Source: a virus. Taken from it: 27,546 nt of DNA. The notes beneath the pieces were generated by a model. That model ran no database searches. It worked only from the letters and a program-made list of their open reading frames with translations, and was not told the DNA's origin. This document shows, one piece after another, positions 1 through 7,756 of this stretch. Where the stretch lies: positions 1 to 27,546 of the IMG/VR virus record IMGVR_UViG_3300044730_001309; one strand, given 5' to 3'. The translations under genes were made by a program, and so were the position numbers. Position 1 is the stretch's first letter, and each line of letters opens with the position of its first letter.

Positions 1-1
1 C

Positions 2-919
2 GGGACTGTCGCGGACCTGATCGCTTACGTCACGGGCGTTGATGACAACCTCGGTACTCTCGGAAGCAGCGCGTACGCAACGAGTGTCGGCTTGCAGCAG
101 TTCCTTACGGCGGTCGCAGGTAATCCTGATCCGTCGGCGATCACAATTGCGGGCGGCGGGCTGGTCGCCCTGGCGGTGACCGCCTGGGATGATCTGGTGG
201 CGCAGGTCGCAGGCAACAATCCCGCCGATTTGCAGCCTCTACTTGATCTGCTCGCGGTGAAGCCAGGTGCGACGGTCGCGGACGTGGCGGTCATCTGGCA
301 GGCGTTGTCGGACGGCAGTGTCGCTGTTGCTCAACTGCTGTCGGTGCTGTCAGGTAAGCCGTTGTCGCAGAACCCGACTGCGGCTGATGTGCAGGCTGGG
401 CTGCCGGTGCTGATTCAGGCGATTGTCAAAGATGAGCTTGGTGATCGCGTCACCGCGTTGGAAGCTGCGGCCCTGTCCGGTGAGGGTGTATCGCAGGCTG
501 TTGTGGATTCGCTGCTGGCACGTCTGGACGCCTTGGAGGCCGAGAACGTCACCTTGAAATCGGAACTGGCGAAGAAGATCAGCGAAACCGATATCGCTGC
601 TCTGCGTGAACAGGCCGCGTTCGCGGTTGATGAGACTGTGCGGCTTGAGGCTCAGGACGCCGAGATCGTCGCCTTCGTGACCGAGAAGTACGTGGACAAG
701 GCCTTCTTCGAGCGGTGGGAGAACTCCATAGTTGACCTGTTCAGCGGTGTGTACACCAACCACAACGAATTGCAGAAGTTGGTGCGGGACGTTATGGATG
801 CCATGAACGGGCCGACTGCGACGGTGCAGTCCATCACTCAGATGTTCTGGCTGCTCAACGATCTGCTGATGGCGTTGGTCGAAGCTACTGGCATCGACTT
901 CCCAGCAGGGAGTAAGTGA
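2..919 (+). CDS. Minor tail protein, 5' end cut by the window
   Basis: The reading frame is open from the first bases (codons from position 2), so the true start lies upstream; 305 residues are visible. The N-terminal part is rich in Ala, Val and Leu with short helical repeats. Around visible residues 165-220 there is a heptad-like stretch (SLLARLDALEAENVTLKSEL and following) predicted to form a coiled coil, as in trimeric tail-fibre or tail-tip proteins. The next gene starts on the last base of its stop codon (TGATG). Its place directly before a collar-domain fibre and the endolysin supports a host-contact tail role. No catalytic motif is seen. The function is inferred from position and shape, not from a recognised domain. 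Confidence 0.6.
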   Translation, partial: GTVADLIAYVTGVDDNLGTLGSSAYATSVGLQQFLTAVAGNPDPSAITIAGGGLVALAVTAWDDLVAQVAGNNPADLQPLLDLLAVKPGATVADVAVIWQALSDGSVAVAQLLSVLSGKPLSQNPTAADVQAGLPVLIQAIVKDELGDRVTALEAAALSGEGVSQAVVDSLLARLDALEAENVTLKSELAKKISETDIAALREQAAFAVDETVRLEAQDAEIVAFVTEKYVDKAFFERWENSIVDLFSGVYTNHNELQKLVRDVMDAMNGPTATVQSITQMFWLLNDLLMALVEATGIDFPAGSK

Positions 920-1464
920 TGACGGTTCTGGGTAACAAGGATAGGGCGGGTGAGCCTCAGAAGTTCACCCGCACGCTAACGCCGTTTGATGGTGACTTCA
1001 CCGTGATGGAAGCGGTGATCGCAGCGATGCGTAAAGACCTGGAATCGCTGACCGCCGACAAGGCGGCACCGCCTCCGCTGCCAGCCAGCACCGTCACCGA
1101 GATCCGCAACATTTTCACCGGAGGCAAGTCCGTGCCGCCAAACGTCGACTGGGTGGCTTGCCCACTCAACGGCACGGGCACGGGACTGGTCGAGGCCCGA
1201 CTCATCAACGGCACGGTGCAACTGCGAGGCACCGTGGCTGTCAAGGTGACATCACCGGGGTCGGGGTTGGGTGTCCGAAAATTGAACAGCGCGATCCCGA
1301 ATCCCCAGCTTGAGGTCAACGCCGCCGCGTTCGCGGTGGACACCGGTACGTCGTACCGGCTTGCGGGTGTCCGCATCAGCACAGACGGCGGCATTTCCGT
1401 TTCGGCCCCCACCGGAAAATACGACACCGTGCAATTCGACGGCATCTCGTACCAGGTGTTCTGA
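919..1464 (+). CDS. Putative minor tail / fibre protein with beta-rich C-terminus
   Basis: Start taken at the ATG that overlaps the previous stop by one base; a GTG three bases earlier is possible. The protein has 181 residues. The N-terminus (TVLGNKDRAGEPQKFTR) resembles that of the next gene (TTFGNKDRPGQQAQFPR), which suggests a shared attachment module that docks both proteins on the same tail part. Residues 15-50 look helical; from about 60 on the protein is Gly, Thr and Val rich and probably all beta, like the small C-terminal domains of tail fibres. It overlaps the following gene by one base. The tail assignment rests on context and on the shared N-terminus; the receptor or partner is unknown. 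Confidence 0.6.
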   Translation: MTVLGNKDRAGEPQKFTRTLTPFDGDFTVMEAVIAAMRKDLESLTADKAAPPPLPASTVTEIRNIFTGGKSVPPNVDWVACPLNGTGTGLVEARLINGTVQLRGTVAVKVTSPGSGLGVRKLNSAIPNPQLEVNAAAFAVDTGTSYRLAGVRISTDGGISVSAPTGKYDTVQFDGISYQVF

Positions 1465-2225
1465 TGGCGACAACTTTCGGTAACAAGGATCGCCCCGGCC
1501 AGCAGGCGCAGTTCCCGCGCACGATTCCCGCCGAGACGAAGACGCTCATCTCCGATGCTCTGATGGACCCAGCATTGCCGCTGGCGCAGGTTAGTAATCA
1601 GATGACGGCTTACCTGAACGCCATCTCGGCTCGGATGGACACCGTGCAGGCCGGGTTTACTGATCTGAACGGTAAATCGTCTGCGTTGCAGGGGGTGACG
1701 GTGGCGATGCGGGCCGAGTTGACCAAGTTGCAGCAGGACGATCTTCCCAAACTCAAAGCCGAAGTCGCTGCCATCAAAGCGGAGCCCTCGCCTATTGGGA
1801 CGGTCATCTCGTCGCTGCTCACCGAGGCTGAGATCAGCGGCATGACCGGGGTGTGGGTGCTGTGCGACGGTCGAAATGTGGCTGGCACCGCGTATGCAAC
1901 GCTCACCAAACGCAACACGGTGCCTGATCTGCGTGGGTCGTTTCTGCGCGGTGCAGGGACAAGGACTGGGGTGACTGGTTGGGCTGGTGGCACGGTCAAC
2001 ACTCACGTTGAGGATTCGACCCGGCTACCGCGCACCGACTTCACCGTCACGTCGCGTGACCCGATCCGACAAGGCGACAGCGGACGGGGCATAGCGGGTT
2101 CTGCCTCGTATGCAGCAGGCGAGGCGTACCTGCGTCCCGGTCTGAACACCAACCGTGTAGATGGTGGCGATCCCGAAACGCGGCCGAAGCACTTCGTTGT
2201 GAATTTCTTTGTGCGAGTTGACTGA
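1464..2225 (+). CDS. Tail fibre with phage tail collar domain
   Basis: 253 residues. The N-terminal 20 residues repeat the GNKDR-PG-Q motif of the preceding gene. Residues 40-110 are helical and probably a trimeric coiled coil (two AISARMDTV/TVAMRAELTKL stretches). The C-terminal part has the hallmarks of the phage tail collar family: a GTVI start near 112, VPDLRGSFLRGAG in the middle, and the terminal ETRPKHFVVNFFVRVD, which matches the usual ETRPKN-x-x-x-NY ending of these domains. Such proteins form the distal, host-facing fibre. It overlaps both neighbours by one base, so translation is probably coupled. The collar-domain call is firm; whether it binds the receptor is inference. Confidence 0.85.
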   Translation: MATTFGNKDRPGQQAQFPRTIPAETKTLISDALMDPALPLAQVSNQMTAYLNAISARMDTVQAGFTDLNGKSSALQGVTVAMRAELTKLQQDDLPKLKAEVAAIKAEPSPIGTVISSLLTEAEISGMTGVWVLCDGRNVAGTAYATLTKRNTVPDLRGSFLRGAGTRTGVTGWAGGTVNTHVEDSTRLPRTDFTVTSRDPIRQGDSGRGIAGSASYAAGEAYLRPGLNTNRVDGGDPETRPKHFVVNFFVRVD

Positions 2226-2590
2226 TGCACATTATCAATCCGGAAGGCACGAACGTAGCTGAAATCCCAGACGGTTTAGGCGAAATGATGCTGAAGCGTG
2301 GATGGGTGACGATCAGCGACAGCGAGTATCGGGAGTTCAGGGATTCCGAGGCAACACTGTTGCCCGATCTTGGTGGCGGGAAGCAGTTATACGCGGCAGG
2401 GGTAGACCCTGATACTGCTGTTCCGCAGTCATATATCCCAGGCATGGTCATTGGTGTGACCGCGAGCGGGCTGAAGAAGCTTGTGGGCGCAGGGAAAGTT
2501 CCGTTCTCCCTTCAGGGGAACGCGAAGATGATTAAACCGTCTGATGTGGTCGCAGCCTTGGCGCAGGATCGCGGCCAGCACAATAATTAA
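2225..2590 (+). CDS. Small conserved-looking protein of the tail/lysis junction, function unknown
   Basis: 121 residues, ATG start overlapping the stop of the fibre gene (TGATG). The first 35 residues (MHIINPEGTNVAEIPDGLGE, then a helix and RGWVTISDSEYREF) look like a small globular fold; the middle (residues 50-70) is loop-like, and residues 75-115 include a helical end with VTASGLKKLVGAGKVPF. No membrane segment, no Cys pair, no known catalytic motif. It could be a tail accessory protein or a chaperone for the fibre because it is translationally coupled to it, but nothing in the sequence proves this. A 35-base gap separates it from the endolysin. Confidence 0.55.
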   Translation: MHIINPEGTNVAEIPDGLGEMMLKRGWVTISDSEYREFRDSEATLLPDLGGGKQLYAAGVDPDTAVPQSYIPGMVIGVTASGLKKLVGAGKVPFSLQGNAKMIKPSDVVAALAQDRGQHNN

Positions 2591-2615
2591 GAACTGAATA
2601 CAACAACTGAACAGC

Positions 2616-2621
2616 GGGGAG
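2616..2621 (+). promoter_or_regulatory. Ribosome binding site that fixes the endolysin GTG start
   Basis: GGGGAG lies four bases before GTG 2626. The gene does not overlap its upstream neighbour, unlike most genes here, so this site is what places the start. Confidence 0.6.
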
Positions 2622-2625
2622 AACC

Positions 2626-4053
2626 GTGTTTGAAAAGATCCTGAACTTACCTCCCGTAGACCGCACAACCCAATTGACGATATTCCATTGCGGGCCGGCG
2701 TCAGCCGAGAACATTTTGCTATCAATGGGAATCGATGCCGACGAATTTGATTTGGCCCGTGATTGCCGCACCCATGAGGGTGGAACTGACTGGATAGGCC
2801 AGATCAAGGATGTGCTCCAGGCGAGAGCCCACCATATCGAATGGCGTCTCCAAGAGCTTCCCCGAGATCCGGCGACTCCTGAGGACAAGCGGCAACTGTG
2901 GGACAACGTCTACAACTCAATTGTGTACGCCGAGGCACCATGCGTGTTCAATTTCGTTGCCCCGGTTGGGAATTACCCTAAGGCTTCACGACCGAGCCCT
3001 GTTGACGGGCAGGTTCGTAACCCGAATTACGGCGGGGGAACGGTTTACCACTATGTCACCTGTTACGGAGTTTGCGAAGAGGACAACGGTTCGCGCCATT
3101 TCCTGATCGTGGATAGCGGGTTCCAGCCTGCCGTGTACTGGGTGAATTTCGACGGAAATGGTGGTGCGGCAACGCTGATTCCACCGAAGGGCATCGTGTA
3201 TGGGTACGCCGAGCGTCCTGCTGGCGTTCCTACGCTTCCCGGCCCCGCCGCAGCTATGGAAGAGGTCAAAGCCCTGTCATTCGCGATGGGTGACGCTTTG
3301 CCGATTGAGCGGTACGAGGCTTTGCTTCCGGCTGTGAAGGAGGCTCTGCGGCAGTCTGATTGCTTCACACCTGAGCGGGTTGCTCACTGGTTCAGCCAGA
3401 TTGGTCACGAGAGCGGTGGCCTGAAATTTATGCGCGAGTTGTCTGACGGCCAATACCTTGAGGGCAGAACCGATTTGGGCAATGTTCATCAAGGTGACGG
3501 GCCTAGGTATCGCGGGGCCGGCCCTATCCAAGTAACTGGGCGCAGTAACTTTCGACAGGTAAGCGAGTGGGCTCATGCGCGTAATCTTGTTCCTACGCCG
3601 GACTATTTTGAGCAGAATCCTGATGAGCTTGCGTCGGACACGTTCGCGATGCTTGGCGCTTGCTGGTATTGGACTGTTGCTCGCGGGTCGCAGATCAATG
3701 ATGCGGCAGATCGTGGCGAAGGTGGAATCGAGCAAATCACGAGACTCGTTAATGGCGGAACTCATGGGCTGGATGATCGAATCCAGCGATACCACAAAGC
3801 AATTCAGGTTGCCGCCCAGTTTGTACCTTCAAGAGATCCTGTTGCTCAACATGTACCTGATCCCCAACCGGATCGTGCGAGTACTCCGCTGACGGGTCGG
3901 CCTCGTCATCACGCTGAGGCTGAGGATCTGGAGGGCCAGATTTTGAGCCTGCGTGCCGAGGGGTTGCTGACCCAGGCGATGGTTTTTGCTATTGCGGAGT
4001 CGGTTGGGGTGAATGCGCGGGAGTTGTATGACCATGTGAGAGCGGGCTTCTGA
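2626..4053 (+). CDS. lysA: Endolysin (lysin A): C39-like peptidase plus GH19-like muramidase
   Basis: 475 residues, GTG start with a good ribosome binding site. Domain 1 (about 10-195) looks like a C39_2-type cysteine peptidase: QLTIFHCGPAS with Cys22 as the likely nucleophile, His142 in GGTVYHYVTCYG as the likely general base and Asp163 (LIVDSG) as third residue. Domain 2 (about 215-395) is a GH19/lysozyme-like glycosidase: HWFSQIGHESGG with Glu262, the YRGAGPIQVTGRSNF block at 295-309 and ITRLVNGGTHGLDDR at 371-385. A Pro-rich linker (400-425) leads to a short helical tail (430-475) that may bind the wall. Together they would cut peptide and glycan bonds of peptidoglycan. No signal peptide is present, so release needs a holin. 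The two-domain layout is known from mycobacteriophage lysins; residue roles are inferred. Confidence 0.9.
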   Translation: MFEKILNLPPVDRTTQLTIFHCGPASAENILLSMGIDADEFDLARDCRTHEGGTDWIGQIKDVLQARAHHIEWRLQELPRDPATPEDKRQLWDNVYNSIVYAEAPCVFNFVAPVGNYPKASRPSPVDGQVRNPNYGGGTVYHYVTCYGVCEEDNGSRHFLIVDSGFQPAVYWVNFDGNGGAATLIPPKGIVYGYAERPAGVPTLPGPAAAMEEVKALSFAMGDALPIERYEALLPAVKEALRQSDCFTPERVAHWFSQIGHESGGLKFMRELSDGQYLEGRTDLGNVHQGDGPRYRGAGPIQVTGRSNFRQVSEWAHARNLVPTPDYFEQNPDELASDTFAMLGACWYWTVARGSQINDAADRGEGGIEQITRLVNGGTHGLDDRIQRYHKAIQVAAQFVPSRDPVAQHVPDPQPDRASTPLTGRPRHHAEAEDLEGQILSLRAEGLLTQAMVFAIAESVGVNARELYDHVRAGF

Positions 4054-4619
4054 TGGGTATGCCTTGGGAGAGTCCGCCGCCTCGCCGGGAGCCTTCTCCT
4101 CCCGTCCAGCCATACCAGCCGCCGCCTTATCAGCCGCCGCCACAGCAGTATCAGCCGCCGCCACAGCAGAATTATCAGCATCCGCCTCAGCAGGTGCAGC
4201 CCGACATTCCTTTGGTTGCCCGTAACCCTCAGACGGGGGAGACGGTTCGGGTTGATGTGGGTGCGGAGTTGCGTGAGGCGATCCGTTCTGCGATCACCCA
4301 GTCGGTTGTTGAGGGCCGAGAAGCGATGGGTGTCAGGGCGAATCAGTCGATTGCGCGGATGATTAAGTCCGAGGTCGAAGAAGAAGTTGACGACAAGATT
4401 CTTGAAGAAAAGTTCTCCGGTGGCGCAACCACCCAGAGGACGCTTCTTCAAAATCTGGTCGTGGATATGGGTGTGACCGTAATGGCTGTGGTGACAACGA
4501 TTTCGCAGCCGACGTTCGATATTACGGATCGGGCAGCATGGCTGATAGTGGGCACTTCCCTGATCAAGACTTTGGTCACTACGGCGATGAGTTGGGCGAC
4601 AAGAATTGAGGCGAAGTGA
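4053..4619 (+). CDS. Pro/Gln-rich membrane protein, holin candidate
   Basis: 188 residues, ATG overlapping the lysin stop by one base. Residues 7-50 are almost only Pro, Gln and Tyr in PPPQQ-type repeats, probably a disordered cytoplasmic tail. Residues 68-122 are helical and acidic, perhaps an oligomerising coiled coil. The C-terminus has two hydrophobic stretches, about 133-150 and 160-178, split by a short polar turn and followed by a basic end. Two spans and a place right after the endolysin are what is expected of a holin. Against it: the protein is long for a holin and the charged stretch is large. Another membrane protein two genes downstream is a rival or a partner. Confidence 0.6.
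   Translation: MGMPWESPPPRREPSPPVQPYQPPPYQPPPQQYQPPPQQNYQHPPQQVQPDIPLVARNPQTGETVRVDVGAELREAIRSAITQSVVEGREAMGVRANQSIARMIKSEVEEEVDDKILEEKFSGGATTQRTLLQNLVVDMGVTVMAVVTTISQPTFDITDRAAWLIVGTSLIKTLVTTAMSWATRIEAK
4131..4169 (+). repeat. Tandem 18-bp repeat in the Pro/Gln coding stretch
   Basis: CAGCCGCCGCCACAGCAG occurs at 4131-4148 and again at 4152-4169, three bases apart and in frame. Partial copies precede it. It encodes PPPQQ units and is a likely site of length change by slippage. Confidence 0.85.
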
Positions 4620-4819
4620 GGGTTGTGTGTGCGGCGTGCAATGAGCATTACGCAGACGTGCCAGACGATTCCAGCTTTGAGGAACAGCTTGTTATGTCTG
4701 ATGCTTTGGCCGTGTACCACTTGGCGCACTGTCAGGCTTCAGCCCAAGACAAGGACGATGCTTGGGAGTTGATGGCGGCGATCACTGAGGCTGAGACGAG
4801 CGAAGGGGCTGCGGTTTGA
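4616..4819 (+). CDS. Small Cys/His protein, possible zinc binder
   Basis: 67 residues from GTG 4616, which overlaps the previous stop as GTGA; GAGG lies four bases before it. It contains CAACNEHY near residue 5-12 and YHLAHC near 34-39, giving two Cys pairs and two His that could hold one zinc ion (C-x2-C ... H-x3-H-C). The rest is acidic and helical. It sits between two membrane-protein genes in the lysis region. No known family is recognised; a regulatory or chaperone role for lysis would be a guess. Confidence 0.55.
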   Translation: MRVVCAACNEHYADVPDDSSFEEQLVMSDALAVYHLAHCQASAQDKDDAWELMAAITEAETSEGAAV

Positions 4820-5523
4820 TCCGGTTGCCGGCGGTGAAGAAGTTTCTGTTCACGCAGCCGCCGAGGGGTCACGCTGAGACTATTCCGGAGCGTCGGCAAC
4901 GCTGGTTTGAGAACCTGATGGCGATCATCATGTCGGTGGCCGCTATCTCTGCGACGTGGGCGTCTTTTGAGTCCTCGCGGTGGGGCGGCAAGGCTAACGG
5001 GTTGTGGGATCAGGCGACGATTGTGAGGGCCGACTCTAACCGGTTCGCGGCGAAGGCTGTCGAGGAAACCAGCATCGATTCGGCTGTGTGGTTGGAGTGG
5101 GAGAAGTCGGCGCTGCTGGGGCGCGACGATGTCGCGGCGTTCCTGCGGGATCGGTTCTCCCCGGCGCTGGATACGGCGCAGGGTGTGTGGCTGTCTCGCA
5201 CCACGGTTGACGTGGACGGCAATCCGGTTGCAGGGTCGCTGCCGAAGGGCACTCCGTTGACGCTGGATGAGTATGTTCCGCCTGGGCAGGAGAGGGCCGA
5301 GCAGTATTCGGCCGAGGCCGAGGCGTTGTTGCAGGAGTCCGGTCATTACGGCGATGTCGGCGGCAAGTACACGCTGCTGACGATCATGTTCGCTCTGGTT
5401 CTGTTCTTTGGGAGTGTGGCGACTAAGTTCACCAGCCCGAAGATCCAGTTGGCTTTGGGTTCGCTGTCTTTGGTGTTGTTGTCGGTGGCGGTAGTGAGGA
5501 TGCTTCTGCTGCCCATTATGTAA
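4816..5523 (+). CDS. Three-span membrane protein of the lysis region
   Basis: 235 residues. TTG start 4816 overlaps the previous stop; AGGGG seven bases upstream supports it. One membrane segment lies at about 33-51 (NLMAIIMSVAAISATWASF) and two at the end, about 184-202 and 211-232. Between them is a soluble domain of about 130 residues with the motif ATWASFESSRWGGKA and many aromatic residues, which resembles predicted bacterial membrane proteins of unknown function. With the lysin and the Pro/Gln-rich protein it makes a three-gene lysis cassette candidate, in which it could be the holin or a regulator of lysis timing. Alternatively it acts on superinfecting phage at the membrane. Topology is clear, function is not. 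Confidence 0.65.
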   Translation: MIRLPAVKKFLFTQPPRGHAETIPERRQRWFENLMAIIMSVAAISATWASFESSRWGGKANGLWDQATIVRADSNRFAAKAVEETSIDSAVWLEWEKSALLGRDDVAAFLRDRFSPALDTAQGVWLSRTTVDVDGNPVAGSLPKGTPLTLDEYVPPGQERAEQYSAEAEALLQESGHYGDVGGKYTLLTIMFALVLFFGSVATKFTSPKIQLALGSLSLVLLSVAVVRMLLLPIM

Positions 5524-5534
5524 AAGAGGTATTG

Positions 5535-6485
5535 ATGCCTATTGGGGTAGCTCCGAAACTGGACTCGCTGTATTTGAGTAAGGGTCAGAACTTTATCCGT
5601 AAGGTGCGGCTGTTTAAGGATTACGCGGCGTCCACTAAAGCGGAGATCATCATCACTGATGAGGCCGGTATTGAGTTGGCTCTTTGGTCGGGCAGCGTGC
5701 AAGGCCGGTGGGAAGGCCGGTTCGCTGATTTCGATGACATTGATGGGGCGGATTCCATTCCTCATGGGGCCCGTTTCGTTTTACGGCTGACTGAGGATAA
5801 CGGCGACGTTGTGAATGTTGCTTACGGCCGGGTGGTGCGCGGCGATCACCGCTATCCGCTGATTCCTACTGCTGTGTCTACGAACTTCGCTTTGCAGTTC
5901 TCCGACACGTTCGACCGTAAAGAAGTCGGCAAGTATTGGATTCCGCGTAGCTCCGGTAATGCGATCAGCATTCACAACAATCCGCTGAATATACCGAATA
6001 CTCTTGGCCCTAACTTCTCACTGTTCAACAGTGCTGCCGCATTGTGGTACGCACCTTTGAACACAGATACGTTGACTGTAACTGTGTCGATGATGTATGT
6101 GGGTGACGGTAAATGCACCGTGGTGTTGTGCAGCGACTATTCAATGAAAACGTGGGTAGGTGTTCAGTTCACTACGGGTCTTTTCAATGACAAGGTTCGC
6201 ATTGTTCGGGGGAAGACTCCCACGACTTACGATGATGTTCCTGGTTATAGCCCGGTGAATAACATTGTGCGGAACAACGACATTTACGTCATCCGGTATA
6301 TCCGACAGAACCGGAGTGTTTCCTGTTTTAAGAATTCGGGTGCCACTCCGCTTGCGTATTGGGAAGACACTAATGATCTGATCGCTACGGGGCCGGGTTA
6401 CAGGTACACCGGTTTGGTGTGGAACACGTCGCTGTTCACTCCCGGTGCGGAGCCGTCGTCGTGGTCGGCCAAGGACGGTATGTGA
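5535..6485 (+). CDS. LtfC-like beta-sandwich protein with C-terminal jelly-roll-like domain
   Basis: 316 residues from ATG 5535, preceded by AAAAGAGG at 5522-5529; the in-frame TTG just before is less likely. Residues 1-105 (LDSLYLSKGQNFIRKVRL ... ITDEAGIELALWSGS ... GRVVRGD) fit the LtfC/p132/Gp6 beta-sandwich type found in many actinophage tail-region proteins. Residues 110-316 begin with SDTFDRKEVGKYW and are rich in Asn, Thr, Tyr and Trp, probably a concanavalin-like or carbohydrate-binding jelly roll. Such two-domain proteins are usually virion parts or wall binders. It overlaps the next gene by one base. Family match is from memory of the pattern, so moderate certainty. Confidence 0.65.
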   Translation: MPIGVAPKLDSLYLSKGQNFIRKVRLFKDYAASTKAEIIITDEAGIELALWSGSVQGRWEGRFADFDDIDGADSIPHGARFVLRLTEDNGDVVNVAYGRVVRGDHRYPLIPTAVSTNFALQFSDTFDRKEVGKYWIPRSSGNAISIHNNPLNIPNTLGPNFSLFNSAAALWYAPLNTDTLTVTVSMMYVGDGKCTVVLCSDYSMKTWVGVQFTTGLFNDKVRIVRGKTPTTYDDVPGYSPVNNIVRNNDIYVIRYIRQNRSVSCFKNSGATPLAYWEDTNDLIATGPGYRYTGLVWNTSLFTPGAEPSSWSAKDGM

Positions 6486-6733
6486 TGGTTCGGGTGACTA
6501 TGTTTACGCCGCCGGACGATTGTTCGGCGTGCAGGGCAACGAAGGTCGGTTTCAACAAGGTTGGGGTTGAGTACACGGTTGTTGAGGTTGACGATAAGAC
6601 TGCCGAGGAGTTGCGCCGCGAGGGGCATTCTGCTTTTCCGGTAGTGAAGGTCGATTGCGGTGATGATGCTTCTTGGTCGTGGAGCGGTTACCGGTTCGAT
6701 GACATTAAGAGGCTTGCCCAACTTATTGGGTGA
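6485..6733 (+). CDS. Glutaredoxin / NrdH-like redoxin
   Basis: 82 residues from ATG 6485, which overlaps the previous stop (TGATG). The fold signature is clear: short beta strand VRVTMFT, then PPDDCSAC with the redox pair Cys13/Cys16, helix, beta strand VEYTVVEVD, and the cis-proline region HSAFPVVKVD near residue 55 (FPVV). It ends with the helix RFDDIKRLAQLIG. Usual CPxC or CVQC is replaced by CSAC. Such proteins deliver electrons to ribonucleotide reductase or reduce disulfides; no reductase gene is seen in the window, so it may serve the host enzyme. Last gene of the late block, 10 bases before the terminator stem. Confidence 0.8.
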   Translation: MVRVTMFTPPDDCSACRATKVGFNKVGVEYTVVEVDDKTAEELRREGHSAFPVVKVDCGDDASWSWSGYRFDDIKRLAQLIG

Positions 6734-6740
6734 GAAATAG

Positions 6741-6793
6741 AAAGGGCGGCAGGCTCCCGGTATATCCCCAACCGGTTGAGCCTGCCGCCTTTT
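6741..6793. terminator. Bidirectional intrinsic terminator
   Basis: Inverted repeat GGCGGCAGGCTC (6745-6756) and GAGCCTGCCGCC (6778-6789), 12 perfect pairs, with AAA at the left foot and TTTT at the right foot. Read rightward it ends the late operon (stop at 6733); read leftward it ends the small-gene operon (stop at 6805). The loop holds a second small CCGG/CCGG pair. Confidence 0.92.
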
Positions 6794-6804
6794 CGCTGTT
6801 GGGC

Positions 6805-7077
6805 CTACCTGAGCCCTTTGGGTAGCTGGTAGATGCCGTAGGTGCCTTTTTTCGTCTGCCCTGAGACGATCTGGTTGTGTTGCTGGTCTGCCCGCCGGAT
6901 GATGGCTTGTTCCCGGCCGTGCTGGTAGTCGCGGTTGATGTAGTAGGTGTCTATCCAGCCTTTGAGGAGCCACGCGGCGAACCACACCACAGCTATGCCG
7001 GCAAGGATCTTCCAGCCTTCTAGGAGCAGGGCGAGGACAAGTGACCATCCGAGCACTGTCCACAGCATGGCGATCAT
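6805..7077 (-). CDS. Small membrane protein with basic tail
   Basis: 90 residues. Start taken at ATG 7077, whose ATGA overlaps the stop of the upstream gene; an open frame further upstream is only the antisense of that gene. Two adjoining hydrophobic stretches (about 3-20, MLWTVLGWSLVLALLLEGW, and 24-40, AGIAVVWFAAWLLKGW) form a membrane hairpin or two spans. After them comes a charged cytoplasmic tail with INRDYQHGREQAIIRRADQQ and a Lys/Gly-rich end. It is the last gene of the leftward operon. If that operon is on in the lysogen, a membrane role such as superinfection exclusion is possible, but that is inference only. Confidence 0.65.
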   Translation of the reverse strand: MIAMLWTVLGWSLVLALLLEGWKILAGIAVVWFAAWLLKGWIDTYYINRDYQHGREQAIIRRADQQHNQIVSGQTKKGTYGIYQLPKGLR

Positions 7078-7307
7078 GGTTGCGGCCGGTCTGGGCAGTC
7101 GTGGTGGCCGTAACCGTTGGTTGGGTGCCCGCAGCGGTTGCAGTGCCATCCTGCGCACCTGACGGGGCTGTAGGGCAGCCATTGGTTGCCGTCGAGGTAT
7201 CCCTCTTGGCGGCAGCCGGTGTGGTCAGCACGGGGGAACCTCGCAGCCATCTCAGGGTTCCAGGCGACGGCCAGAATTTCCCCGAGTGCGTAGCGGTCGA
7301 GGCTCAC
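7074..7307 (-). CDS. Small Cys/His-rich protein, likely zinc binding
   Basis: 77 residues. The start is placed at GTG 7307 because it forms GTGA with the stop of the upstream gene; a GTG at 7328 would add seven residues. The C-terminal half carries CAGWHCNRCGHPTNGYGHHDC, that is several Cys and His spaced like a zinc knuckle or a phage-type zinc ribbon. The N-terminal half (SLDRYALGEILAVAWNPEMA) is helical. It overlaps the membrane-protein gene downstream by four bases, so both are translationally coupled. No known family is recognised. Confidence 0.6.
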   Translation of the reverse strand: MSLDRYALGEILAVAWNPEMAARFPRADHTGCRQEGYLDGNQWLPYSPVRCAGWHCNRCGHPTNGYGHHDCPDRPQP

Positions 7308-7531
7308 TGCGCCATCTCCACATCCCACGGCTTGGTGCCGTTGACGATGAGCCGCTGGATCATCCCTTCGGCCCGGTCTAGAGAGTCGTCGGCGTGGGTG
7401 AGATCCGTCCTGGCGGCGCGGAGACTCTGGGCGCGGTCTTCTTCGTAGTCTTTGGTCTGGTCGATCAAAGACCGGATGTGTTTGCGGTTCTGGGCGAGAT
7501 CCGCGAGGAGTTGTTCGATCTCAGTTCGCAT
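7304..7531 (-). CDS. Short coiled-coil protein, function unknown
   Basis: 75 residues from ATG 7531, with GGAGGA just upstream on the minus strand. Nearly the whole protein is one charged helix with heptad spacing (IEQLLADLAQNRKHIRSLI, then DLTHADDSLDRAEGMIQRL), so it probably forms a coiled-coil dimer or binds a helical partner. Third from the end of the leftward operon; it ends in an overlap with the zinc-binding gene. No enzyme motif, no membrane segment. Confidence 0.6.
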   Translation of the reverse strand: MRTEIEQLLADLAQNRKHIRSLIDQTKDYEEDRAQSLRAARTDLTHADDSLDRAEGMIQRLIVNGTKPWDVEMAQ

Positions 7532-7533
7532 GG

Positions 7534-7746
7534 TCAGTCCTCCTCTTCCGGCAGGTATGCCCGCTGGATGTAGATGGTGATGGCGTACAGCGGGATGGCG
7601 ATGTTGACCTCTGCTGCGGCCAGTTCCCGCACAGCTTGGCGGGCTTTGGACAGTTCGGTGAGGCTGCCGGTGTCGGTAAACGCGGCGAGGCTGCGGATCG
7701 CGGTTACGGCGGCGGATTCCACGCTGTCTTTGATTTCTGTGATCAT
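7534..7746 (-). CDS. Small helical protein, function unknown
   Basis: 70 residues, ATG at 7746 with AAGGAG at 7752-7757 on the minus strand, partly inside the stop of the Lsr2 gene. The open frame continues upstream as the antisense of Lsr2 and is ignored. The protein is Ala-rich and helical (SVESAAVTAIRSLAAF, then LSKARQAVRELAAAEV) and ends with a hydrophobic stretch NIAIPLYAITIYIQRAYL and acidic EEED. The hydrophobic end could be a tail anchor or a dimer face. Its neighbours on both sides are two to ten bases away, so it is one operon with them. Confidence 0.6.
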   Translation of the reverse strand: MITEIKDSVESAAVTAIRSLAAFTDTGSLTELSKARQAVRELAAAEVNIAIPLYAITIYIQRAYLPEEED

Positions 7747-7756
7747 CCCTGTCTCC

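Noticed and set aside
957-2006. 349-residue minus-strand frame
   Set aside because: It lies antisense to two clear tail genes, is Arg/Pro/His-rich in a way typical of antisense frames and has no motif.
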